In this document: in pieces, positions 8,347-15,573 of the stretch
How the letters are laid out: each line of letters starts with the position of its first letter
Numbering within the stretch: the stretch's first letter is position 1
Assembly: GCA_002702745.1 (NCBI GenBank)
Contig: PABM01000012.1
Coordinates: 1 to 31,255, forward strand
Source: Flavobacteriaceae bacterium
Lineage (GTDB): Bacteria > Bacteroidota > Bacteroidia > Flavobacteriales > Flavobacteriaceae
DNA length: 31,255 nucleotides
Direction of reading: 5' to 3'
The notes under the pieces: generated by a model
The model's database searches: none
Told to the model about the DNA's origin: nothing
What the model saw: only the letters and a program-made list of their open reading frames with translations
Made by a program: the position numbers and the translations under genes

Positions 8347-9051
8347 TTATAGATTGACCAATGTTCCCACATTTTCACCATTAAGAACTTTTAATAAATT
8401 ATTCTCTTGATTCATGTCAAACACAATAATTGGAAGTTTATTTTCATGACTTAATGTAAATGCTGTAGTATCCATAATTTTAAGACCTTTACTAATCGCT
8501 TCTTTAAAGGTGATTTTTTCAAATTTAAATGCATCAGAATTTTTGTTTGGATCCTCATTATAAATACCATCAACCCTAGTTCCTTTTAAAATTACGTCAG
8601 CTTCGATTTCAATAGCTCTAAGAACAGCAGCAGAATCAGTTGTGAAGTATGGGTTCCCTGTACCAGCACTAAATATTACAATTCTTTTTTTGTCTAAATG
8701 TCTTAATGCTTTTCTTTTGATGTATGGCTCAGCAACCTTATTGACATTTATTGCACTTTGTAATCTTGTAGGTATCCCAATATTCTCAAGAGTGTTCTGT
8801 AGAGCTAGACCGTTAATTAATGTAGCTAACATACCCATATAGTCTCCTTGAACCCTGTCAATTTTAAATTCGTTATTAAAACCTCGATATATATTTCCGC
8901 CACCAATGACTATTGCAATTTCAACTCCCTTATCATAAATCTTTTTAATTTCATAGGAGTATTTTATTAAGATCTCAGGGTCAATTCCTCCAGCTTTATC
9001 ACCAACTAAAGCTTCGCCTGAAAGTTTCAATAGAATTTTTTTGTACTTCAT
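8347..9051 (-). CDS. pyrH: uridylate kinase (UMP kinase)
   Basis: Phosphorylates UMP to UDP with ATP in pyrimidine nucleotide synthesis. It belongs to the amino-acid-kinase family, unrelated to eukaryotic UMP/CMP kinase. The length (234 aa) is typical. KLSGEAL at 9-15 is the phosphate-binding lysine loop, and VIGGGNIYRG at about 48-57 is the glycine-rich loop. FSAGTGNPYFTTDSAA at about 127-142 binds nucleotide, with ILKGTRVDGIYNEDP following. It sits between tsf (65 bp upstream) and frr (9 bp downstream). A TATATTTG-like element in the 65 bp spacer suggests that pyrH-frr can be transcribed apart from the ribosomal genes, as well as by read-through. Confidence 0.97.
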   Translation of the reverse strand: MKYKKILLKLSGEALVGDKAGGIDPEILIKYSYEIKKIYDKGVEIAIVIGGGNIYRGFNNEFKIDRVQGDYMGMLATLINGLALQNTLENIGIPTRLQSAINVNKVAEPYIKRKALRHLDKKRIVIFSAGTGNPYFTTDSAAVLRAIEIEADVILKGTRVDGIYNEDPNKNSDAFKFEKITFKEAISKGLKIMDTTAFTLSHENKLPIIVFDMNQENNLLKVLNGENVGTLVNL

Positions 9052-9071
9052 TTGAAATAATGTGTTTCAAA

Positions 9072-9079
9072 CAAATATA
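9072..9079 (-). promoter_or_regulatory. putative -7 promoter element for pyrH-frr
   Basis: The minus-strand sequence TATATTTG matches TAnnTTTG fully and ends 20 bases before the pyrH start, in the 65 bp gap after tsf. The -33 region (about 9099-9102) reads TTTT, one mismatch from TTTG. It would act as an internal promoter inside the rplM-to-frr gene block. Confidence 0.4.
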
Positions 9080-9115
9080 CTACACATTTAGTGTGAAAAA
9101 AAATAAGAAATATAT

Positions 9116-9940
9116 TTAGCCTATAGAAACTCTACTGAATGAAGTAATTTTAGTTTCATTGCTAAATGATGATAAATATTGTGAGACACTTTGCTTACTG
9201 TCTTTGATAAAAGCTTGATGAATTAAAGTATTATCTTTGAAGAATCTTTTTAATTTACCCTGTGCAATTTTGTCTAGCATTTCTTCTGGTTTACCCTCAG
9301 CTCTAAGTTGGTCTTTAGCAATCTCAATTTCTTTTTCAATTACTGCAGAATCAACACTATCCTCATCTAGAGCAATAGGATTCATAGCTGCAATTTGCAT
9401 AGAAATATCTTTGGCAGCTACTTCAATATTTTCACATTTTTTAGAAAACCCTACTAAAGATGAAATTTTATTACCAGAATGTATATAAGTTCCAACAAAA
9501 TCAGCATCAATTCTGCTAAAGTTGTTAATCTGAATTTTTTCTCCGATAACACCAGTCTGTTCGATAAGCTTTTCTTCGATACTCATACCATCAATGTCTG
9601 ATTTTAATAATTCTTCTTTAGTTCTGCAATTTAATCCAGCAACAGCAATTTTGTGAGCTAGACTAATAAAGTCTTCATTTTTCCCAACAAAGTCAGTTTC
9701 ACAAGCGAGTACAACTCCTACCCCTGATGAATTGTCTTGATTAGCAATCGCAATTGCAACTCCTTCAGATGATTCTCTATCAGCTCGCTTTGCAGCAACT
9801 TTTTGCCCCTTTTTTCTTAAAATTTCGATTGCAGCATCAAAATCACCATTTGCTTCAACGAGAGCTTTCTTGCAGTCCATCATCCCAGCACCGGTTGTTT
9901 TTCTTAATTTATTTACTTCAGCGGCAGTTACTTTTACCAT
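9116..9940 (-). CDS. tsf: translation elongation factor Ts
   Basis: Guanine nucleotide exchange factor for EF-Tu. The product is 274 aa, near the 283 aa of E. coli. The N-terminal UBA-like module (about 4-45) carries the family signature KLRKTTGAGMMDCKKAL. The catalytic TDFV motif, which contacts the EF-Tu nucleotide pocket, is at 82-85. The core and dimerisation subdomains follow, and the last 40 residues include the usual basic helical segment KLKRFFKDNTLIHQAFIKD. The start lies 3 bp after the rpsB stop on the same strand, so the two genes are translated from one message. Nothing unusual is seen. Confidence 0.97.
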   Translation of the reverse strand: MVKVTAAEVNKLRKTTGAGMMDCKKALVEANGDFDAAIEILRKKGQKVAAKRADRESSEGVAIAIANQDNSSGVGVVLACETDFVGKNEDFISLAHKIAVAGLNCRTKEELLKSDIDGMSIEEKLIEQTGVIGEKIQINNFSRIDADFVGTYIHSGNKISSLVGFSKKCENIEVAAKDISMQIAAMNPIALDEDSVDSAVIEKEIEIAKDQLRAEGKPEEMLDKIAQGKLKRFFKDNTLIHQAFIKDSKQSVSQYLSSFSNETKITSFSRVSIG

Positions 9941-9943
9941 GAT

Positions 9944-10783
9944 TTACTTTTTTGCTTTTTTACTTTTCCTCTTAGTTTCTTTTTCTACAGCTTTAGTTTC
10001 TTTTTCTACAGCTTTAGTTTCTTTTTCTACAGCTTTAGTTTCTTTTTCTACAGCTTTAGTTTCTTCAGTTTGAGCTTCCTCTTTATCTTTTACTGAATTT
10101 CTTTCTTCTAAACCTTCCTGGACTGCAGAACCAACATGCTCTAAAATTTTGGAAATAGATTTTGAAGCGTCATCATTTGATGGAATCACATAGTCAATTC
10201 CACGTGGATCAGAATTAGTATCCACCATTGCAAATATTGGTATATTAAGTTTTTGAGCTTCTTTAACGGCAATTTTTTCTCTTAAAATGTCAACGATAAA
10301 GATTGCACCAGGTAACCTTGTCATATTGGAAATTGACCCAAGATTTTTTTCTAATTTTTCTCTCAACCTTCCAATTTGAAGCTTTTCTTTTTTTGACAAG
10401 GAATTAAAAGTACCATCTTGTTTCATTCTATCAATTGATGACATTTTTTTTACAGCCTTTCTAATAGTTACGAAGTTTGTCAACATACCACCTGGCCATC
10501 TTTCTGTAATGTAAGGCATATTAATCTTCTTAGAAGATTCTGAAACGATATCTTTAGCTTGTTTTTTTGTTGCAACAAATAATATTTTTCTACCAGATGA
10601 AGCAATTTTTTTCAATGCTTTAGACGATTCCTCAAGCTTTGCAAGGGTTTTGTAAAGATTTATGATATGAATCCCATTCCTTTCCATATAAATATATGGG
10701 GACATATTTGGGTTCCATTTTCTTGTTAGGTGACCAAAGTGTACACCGGCTTTAATTAATTCTGAAACTTGTTCTTTTCCCAT
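9944..10783 (-). CDS. rpsB: 30S ribosomal protein S2 with a repeat-bearing C-terminal tail
   Basis: Small-subunit protein needed for binding of S1 and for initiation. The S2 core (residues 1 to about 225) is standard: VHFGHLTRKWNPNMSPYIY near the N-terminus, ATKKQAKDIV at about 70-79, ERWPGGMLTNF at about 92-102, and DTNSDPRGIDYVIPSNDDA at about 190-208. The protein is 279 aa against 241 in E. coli. The surplus is a charged C-terminal tail with four perfect copies of the heptad VEKETKA (about 242-270), then a lysine-rich end. At the DNA level this is a perfect 21 bp tandem repeat, annotated separately. Extended acidic/basic S2 tails occur in Bacteroidota, but perfect repeats suggest recent expansion and variable copy number. 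It is followed 3 bp later by tsf, and rpsI ends 93 bp upstream. Confidence 0.97.
   Translation of the reverse strand: MGKEQVSELIKAGVHFGHLTRKWNPNMSPYIYMERNGIHIINLYKTLAKLEESSKALKKIASSGRKILFVATKKQAKDIVSESSKKINMPYITERWPGGMLTNFVTIRKAVKKMSSIDRMKQDGTFNSLSKKEKLQIGRLREKLEKNLGSISNMTRLPGAIFIVDILREKIAVKEAQKLNIPIFAMVDTNSDPRGIDYVIPSNDDASKSISKILEHVGSAVQEGLEERNSVKDKEEAQTEETKAVEKETKAVEKETKAVEKETKAVEKETKRKSKKAKK
9975..10058. repeat. four perfect 21 bp tandem repeats inside rpsB
   Basis: Four head-to-tail copies of a 21 bp unit (plus-strand gtttctttttctacagcttt then a), starting at 9975, 9996, 10017 and 10038, with no mismatches. A partial fifth copy, gtttctt, begins at 10059. The unit length is a multiple of three, so copy-number change keeps the rpsB frame and adds or removes one VEKETKA heptad. 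There are no spacers, so this is not a CRISPR array. Confidence 0.97.
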
Positions 10784-10876
10784 TTTTTTAGTTTACTTTC
10801 CTATTTAATTAGCAATACTTAAGTGGTATAAATTTTTTTTAAGCCTTAAATATTTAGATGCTAAACTAATTTTATA

Positions 10877-11269
10877 TTATCTCTTAGAGAACTGGAATTT
10901 TTTCCTAGCTTTCTTCTGACCAAACTTCTTTCTTTCAACCATTCTTGGATCTCTTGTCAACAAACCAAAAGGCTTTAGAAGTTCACGATTTTTTTCATCA
11001 ACTTCACATAATGCACGGGAAATCGCTAGTCGGATAGCTTCAACTTGACCAGTCATTCCTCCACCATACACATTTACAGTCATGTCAAATTTATTAACAT
11101 TATCACATAAATTAAAAGGTTGGTTTATTTTGAATTGATGTGCAGAGGTTGGAAAATATTCTTTCCAATCTTTTGTATTAACAGTAAAGTTGCCTTTCCC
11201 CTTTTTTAAATAGATTCTTGCAACTGATGTTTTTCTTCTACCAATTTTATGTATAACAGCAGTATCCAT
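10877..11269 (-). CDS. rpsI: 30S ribosomal protein S9
   Basis: Small-subunit protein whose C-terminal tail reaches the P-site tRNA. The 130 aa are typical. The N-terminal GRRKTSVARIYLKKGKG at about 10-26, NVYGGGMTGQVEAIRLAISRAL in the middle, and the end LLTRDPRMVERKKFGQKKARKKFQFSKR are all family hallmarks; the final SKR is the tRNA-contacting tail. The ATG overlaps the rplM stop by one base (TAATG on the minus strand), which implies translational coupling with L13. The 93 bp downstream to rpsB contain no convincing promoter or terminator, so read-through into rpsB-tsf is likely. Confidence 0.97.
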   Translation of the reverse strand: MDTAVIHKIGRRKTSVARIYLKKGKGNFTVNTKDWKEYFPTSAHQFKINQPFNLCDNVNKFDMTVNVYGGGMTGQVEAIRLAISRALCEVDEKNRELLKPFGLLTRDPRMVERKKFGQKKARKKFQFSKR

Positions 11270-11724
11270 TAATTAACTTTATTTAAATCGATTGATGATG
11301 GCTTTTGAGCCTCAAACTTATGATCAGAATCAGCGAAAACATAAAGGTTTCTAAAAAGATCAGCTCCTAACTTATTTTTAGGAAGCATTCCTTTGACCGA
11401 TTTCTCTATAATAGAATTTGGATTTTTTTCAAACTGTTGTGTTGCATTCAATGATCTTTGACCACCAGGATAACCAGTGTATCTGATATATTTTTTTTGC
11501 TCCCACTTGTTTCCTGTAAGATTAATTTTCTTGGAATTGATAACGATAACATTATCACCGCAATCAACATGAGGAGTAAAATTAGGTTTATGTTTACCTC
11601 TTAATAAAATAGCAACCTTAGAAGCTAATCTACCTAAATTTTGTCCATCAGCATCTACCAAAACCCAGTTCTTAATAACTGTTTTTTTGTTTGCTGAAAT
11701 TGTTTTAAAACTTACTGTATCCAA
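11269..11724 (-). CDS. rplM: 50S ribosomal protein L13
   Basis: Early-assembly protein of the large ribosomal subunit. The 151 aa product has the L13 landmarks: WVLVDADGQNLGRLAS at about 21-36, LRGKHKPNFTPHVDCGDNVIVIN at about 42-64, YTGYPGGQRS at about 83-92, and KGMLPKNKLGADLFRNLYVF at about 110-129. It is the first gene of the ribosomal block and is preceded by the best promoter in the window, with both -33 and -7 elements and a spacer of 19. The leader between the -7 element and the ATG is about 34 bases, longer than for most genes here, and could hold a binding site for autoregulation by L13. I see no defined structure in it. Confidence 0.97.
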   Translation of the reverse strand: MDTVSFKTISANKKTVIKNWVLVDADGQNLGRLASKVAILLRGKHKPNFTPHVDCGDNVIVINSKKINLTGNKWEQKKYIRYTGYPGGQRSLNATQQFEKNPNSIIEKSVKGMLPKNKLGADLFRNLYVFADSDHKFEAQKPSSIDLNKVN

Positions 11725-11758
11725 AATTCTGTTTTTTTCTATCTCTTAAAAGAGCATG

Positions 11759-11789
11759 CAAATCTACAATTATATATTTTATTAGCAAA
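11759..11789 (-). promoter_or_regulatory. Bacteroidetes-type promoter for the rplM operon (-33 TTTG, -7 TAGATTTG)
   Basis: On the minus strand TTTG (11789-11786) is followed after exactly 19 bases by TAGATTTG (11766-11759). Both are full matches to the -33 TTTG and -7 TAnnTTTG consensus of the Bacteroidetes primary sigma factor. The -7 element ends 34 bases before the rplM start. This is the strongest promoter candidate in the window, as fits a ribosomal protein operon. Confidence 0.68.
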
Positions 11790-11831
11790 TAGATAAAGAA
11801 ATTTTTTTTCTTGAAGGACTTTATCAGGTTA

Positions 11832-14558
11832 TTAGTGTGCTTCTAGCCAGTTTAATCCATAATTTAAATCAACGGTAAGAGGAACATTTATTTCGAATGC
11901 TTTTTCCATTTCATTTTTTGTTAATTCTATCATCTCATTCAATTCAGGTTTAAAAACATCAAAAACTAATTCATCATGTATCTGTAAAAGCATCTTACTT
12001 TTATAATTTCCTTTAGATAATCTTTTCTGAATATTTATCATTGCTATTTTTATGATGTCTGCTGCACTTCCTTGTACAGGTGCATTAATAGCATTTCTTT
12101 CTGCAGCACCTCTAACCACACTATTTTGAGAATTGATACCCTTTAAATATCTTCTCCTGCCCAAAACGGTTTCCACATAACCATTATTTCTAGCATATGA
12201 AATTTGATTATTCATGTATTGTTTGAGTTTTGGATATTTTTCAAAATATTTTTCAATCAGTTCTTTAGATTCTGTTCTGTTAAGATTTGTTTGATTACTT
12301 AAACCAAAAGCAGAAACTCCATAGATAATACCAAAATTTACAACTTTAGCGTTTGACCTTTGTTCTTTTGACACTTGATTTAACGGTACATTAAAAACTG
12401 CAGAGGCTGTTGAGGCGTGAATATCTTCCTTGTTCTTAAAAGCATTCATCATATTTTCTTCATTACTAAGTGATGCTATAATTCTTAACTCAATTTGTGA
12501 GTAATCTGCAGCCATTAAAAAATAATCTTTGCTTCTAGCAATGAATGCTTTTCTAATCTCTCGTCCTCTATTTGTTCTTATTGGAATATTTTGGAGATTT
12601 GGGTTAATACTGCTTAGCCTCCCTGTGGATGCAACAGTTTGCACATACTCTGTATGAATTCTATTTGTAGATTTATCGAGTTGTTTAGGAAGTGAGTTAA
12701 TGTATGTATTAAGCAATTTCGAAATACTTCTGAATTTTAAAACTAATTTCACTAAATCACTCTTTGATGAAAGTTCGTTTAAAACTTCTTCTGACGTTGA
12801 GTACTGCCCAGTTTTGGTTTTTTTTGGATTACTGATTATTTTCATTTTGTCAAATAAAACCTCACCAAGCTGTTTGGGAGATGAAATATTAAATTTTCCC
12901 CCAGCTAATTCATATATTTGTATTGTAATTTCTTCCAAGTTGTTGGTTGTTTTTTCTGACAATTTTTTCAAAAACTTTACGTCTAAATTTATTCCTTCAA
13001 TTTCCATTTTGGCTAGGGTTTTTAAAAGTGGAATTTCAATTTCGTTGTAAAGCTTAATCTGATTAAACTTCTCTAAATCTAATTTTAACAAATTTTTCAA
13101 CTTATATGTGAGGCATGAAACTTCGAAATCCTTTAATTCCTCAAACTTCTTATTTACAGAAATATTGAGATAATTATTTGATAAATTAATTAAATCATGA
13201 CTTATATCTGGATTAATTAAATAATGTGCAAGTTTTATATCAAAGATATCACCAAGAATGGTAATGTTCTTCTTGCATAGAGCTTTAATGTCAAATTTCA
13301 GATCGTTTGATATTTTAGCTACTTTATCATTCTCAAAAAATATTTTGATTAATTCGTCAAATTTTTTAATATCACTTTTTAAAACATAGCAAACATCATT
13401 TTGCCAACAAAATGAAATGGATTTTAATGTTATTTCATAATCTCCGTTTTTTTCAGTGTTCAAATGATAGCTTACTTCGACTTGTTGTTCTAATTTTTTT
13501 AAGAATAATTTAGCAGAAATATCAGATTCTATGTATTGATATATTACATTTAATTTATTCTTATCATCGTTTTTAAAATTATTTTCAAAAAGGTTAAATT
13601 GTCCAAAGCCAGGGTTCAAATCAAAATTATTTTCCTTCTCTATTTTTTGTAATTCAGATTTATATTTTTCATTGTTTTTTAATAAAATTGAATTTAAAGA
13701 GTTGACAATTCGTCTAAATTCTAGTTCTACAAATATTTCCCTGGCTTTATCTAGATTAGTAACATTGAATTCTAATTCTTCAATATTATAATTGATAGGA
13801 ACATCAGTGATTATTGTTGCTAATTTTTTTGAAAGAATACCAAGTTCTTTATTTTGTTCAATTTTTTCTTTAAGTTTTCCTTTTAATTCAGAGGTATTTT
13901 GCAGTAGGCCTTCTAATGAACCAAATTGTTTTAAGAATTTTTTTGCTGTCTTATCTCCAACACCAGGTAAACCAGGTATATTATCTACTGAATCTCCTTT
14001 CATAGCTAAAAAATCAATAACCTGAGAGGTTTGACAAATTTCAAATTTTTCTAGAACTTCACTGACACCCCAGGTTTCATAACCTCCTCCAAAAACTGGA
14101 CGATACATATAAGTTGACTCATCAACAAGTTGAGCAAAGTCTTTGTCTGGCGTTACCATATATGTTTCAAAATTTTCAGATTTTGCTTTTTTTGCAATTG
14201 TTCCTATAATATCGTCAGCCTCATAACCTTCTTTAACTAAAATGGAAATATTGAGAGATTTTAAAATTTCTTCAATGATGGGAACTGAAATTTTGATTGC
14301 TTCAGGTGTTTCATCACGATTAGCTTTATATTGATCAAATATTTTGATTCTGTCATGACTACCACCTTTGTCAAAGCAAACTGCTAAATAATCAGGGCTT
14401 TCTCTTTTTATAACATCAAAAAGAGAATTAGTAAAACCTAAAATTGCAGAAGTGTCTAGGCCTTTAGAATTTATTCTTGGATTTTTAATAAATGCGTAAT
14501 ATCCTCGAAATATTAAAGCATAGGCGTCAATCAGAAATAATCGTTTTTTTTTATTCAT
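11832..14558 (-). CDS. polA: DNA polymerase I, with a degenerate-looking 3'-5' exonuclease domain
   Basis: Repair and Okazaki-fragment polymerase, 908 aa. The 5'-3' exonuclease (about 1-290) is intact: acidic residues in FLIDAYALIFRGY, EGYEADDIIGT (110-120), TPDKDFAQLV and MKGDSVDNIPGLPGVGDKTA (186-205). The polymerase domain is also intact: ASTGRLSSINPNLQNIPIR (643-661), motif A DYSQIELR (685-692), motif B RSNAKVVNFGIIYG (734-747) and motif C IHDELV (860-865). The middle domain (about 335-500) looks decayed. The Exo I acidic pair aligns with Asn367-Thr-Glu369 instead of Asp-x-Glu. Exo II Asp423 (NDLKFD) is kept. The Exo III region (479-492) has no Tyr-x3-Asp; the nearest match is Tyr485-x3-Asn489. 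Proofreading is therefore probably lost or weak. The start abuts the stop of the upstream glycosylasparaginase gene. Confidence 0.96.
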   Translation of the reverse strand: MNKKKRLFLIDAYALIFRGYYAFIKNPRINSKGLDTSAILGFTNSLFDVIKRESPDYLAVCFDKGGSHDRIKIFDQYKANRDETPEAIKISVPIIEEILKSLNISILVKEGYEADDIIGTIAKKAKSENFETYMVTPDKDFAQLVDESTYMYRPVFGGGYETWGVSEVLEKFEICQTSQVIDFLAMKGDSVDNIPGLPGVGDKTAKKFLKQFGSLEGLLQNTSELKGKLKEKIEQNKELGILSKKLATIITDVPINYNIEELEFNVTNLDKAREIFVELEFRRIVNSLNSILLKNNEKYKSELQKIEKENNFDLNPGFGQFNLFENNFKNDDKNKLNVIYQYIESDISAKLFLKKLEQQVEVSYHLNTEKNGDYEITLKSISFCWQNDVCYVLKSDIKKFDELIKIFFENDKVAKISNDLKFDIKALCKKNITILGDIFDIKLAHYLINPDISHDLINLSNNYLNISVNKKFEELKDFEVSCLTYKLKNLLKLDLEKFNQIKLYNEIEIPLLKTLAKMEIEGINLDVKFLKKLSEKTTNNLEEITIQIYELAGGKFNISSPKQLGEVLFDKMKIISNPKKTKTGQYSTSEEVLNELSSKSDLVKLVLKFRSISKLLNTYINSLPKQLDKSTNRIHTEYVQTVASTGRLSSINPNLQNIPIRTNRGREIRKAFIARSKDYFLMAADYSQIELRIIASLSNEENMMNAFKNKEDIHASTASAVFNVPLNQVSKEQRSNAKVVNFGIIYGVSAFGLSNQTNLNRTESKELIEKYFEKYPKLKQYMNNQISYARNNGYVETVLGRRRYLKGINSQNSVVRGAAERNAINAPVQGSAADIIKIAMINIQKRLSKGNYKSKMLLQIHDELVFDVFKPELNEMIELTKNEMEKAFEINVPLTVDLNYGLNWLEAH

Positions 14559-15527
14559 TTATCCCTGTTTGTGATAATATCGGGAGTTAAAATTTAAATT
14601 GCCTTTTTTGTCATATTGAGTCATACTAAAACCATTCTGTATTGAAAATGCACCTGTATCCCCCTTTTTGTTTAATGCAATATAACCTACCTGAAAGTTT
14701 TTATAATTACTATTGGGTTTCTTAACAATTCGCTCAACAGCAATTTGACAAGCATCACTAGGAGAATACCCTTGTCTCATTAATTCAACAACTAAAAAGC
14801 TGCCAACTGTTTTTAAAACCTCTTCACCTAATCCCGTCGCAACCGCGCCACCAACTTCATTATCAATAAATAATCCTGAACCAATAATAGGAGAATCACC
14901 TACTCTTCCTTGCATTTTATAAGCTAATCCACTTGTAGTACAACCTCCGCTTATATTTTGGTATTTGTCTATTGCCAGCATTCCTATTGTATCATGATTT
15001 TCTATATTAATAATAGGTTTATATTCTTCATTTTCCTTCCACTTAATCCAGTCTTTTTTTGACTTTTCGGTTAATAGGTTTTCCTTTTTAAAACCCATTG
15101 AAACAGCAAATTTTTTTGCTCCGTCACCAGCTAACATTACGTGTGGAGTTTTTTCCATTACCATTCTTGCAACAGAGATGGCGTGCTTGATCTCCTGAAG
15201 ATAAACAACAGAGCCACAATTTCCATAATAATCCATAATACATGCATCAAGAGTAACATTTCCTTCTCTATCAGGAAGCCCCCCAATTCCAACGGATTGA
15301 CCTTCTTTATTTGCTTCTTCAATTCTACACCCTTGTTCAACAGCATCAAGTGAATTTCCGCCAGAGGATAAAATCTCCCATGCTCTTTTAGTAGCATTTT
15401 TAACATCCCAGGTTGCAATAACTATGGGAAAGTTTGACAAACCATTGTCTGAATAAGTTTTATCAATTTTAAGACCGAGTCCAAGTGAAGCAATCCCAGT
15501 GCTTTTAATAAAACTTCTTCTATTCAT
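14559..15527 (-). CDS. N4-(beta-N-acetylglucosaminyl)-L-asparaginase (glycosylasparaginase), Tat-exported
   Basis: N-terminal-nucleophile hydrolase that cleaves the bond between N-acetylglucosamine and asparagine left from N-linked glycoproteins. The 322 aa precursor begins with a twin-arginine signal (NRRSFIKSTGIASLGLGL, Arg3-Arg4), so it should act in the periplasm. The autocleavage site is HDT at 178-180. Thr180 would become the new N-terminus and the nucleophile, giving chains of about 179 and 142 residues. GCTTSGLAYKMQGRVGDSP (195-213) carries the substrate-binding Arg208 and Asp211, and the glycine-rich GGAVATGLGEE (226-236) matches the family. Isoaspartyl peptidase is the alternative, but the HDTIGM context and Tat signal resemble the flavobacterial glycosylasparaginase characterised from Elizabethkingia. 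It is 46 bp downstream of a sugar MFS gene and directly adjoins polA, so all three may share one transcript. Confidence 0.92.
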   Translation of the reverse strand: MNRRSFIKSTGIASLGLGLKIDKTYSDNGLSNFPIVIATWDVKNATKRAWEILSSGGNSLDAVEQGCRIEEANKEGQSVGIGGLPDREGNVTLDACIMDYYGNCGSVVYLQEIKHAISVARMVMEKTPHVMLAGDGAKKFAVSMGFKKENLLTEKSKKDWIKWKENEEYKPIINIENHDTIGMLAIDKYQNISGGCTTSGLAYKMQGRVGDSPIIGSGLFIDNEVGGAVATGLGEEVLKTVGSFLVVELMRQGYSPSDACQIAVERIVKKPNSNYKNFQVGYIALNKKGDTGAFSIQNGFSMTQYDKKGNLNFNSRYYHKQG

Positions 15528-15573
15528 TTTAAATTAATTTTTGTTTAGATAAAATTTGTTTAGTAGTAATTGA

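Noticed and set aside
9975..10065. Short direct repeats considered as a CRISPR array
   Set aside because: The copies are head to tail with no spacers, lie inside the rpsB frame, and no cas gene is present.
9870..10073. Plus-strand reading frame with repeated LVSFSTA units opposite rpsB
   Set aside because: It is the antisense shadow of the 21 bp repeat in rpsB; it also overlaps tsf and has no start context or family match.
12700..14025. Plus-strand frames of 116 and 77 codons opposite polA
   Set aside because: Antisense to conserved polA sequence, with biased hydrophobic composition and no family resemblance.
15158..15418. Minus-strand 86-codon frame inside the glycosylasparaginase gene
   Set aside because: It is in another frame of the same strand within an intact gene whose motifs continue across it; no sign of a frameshift.
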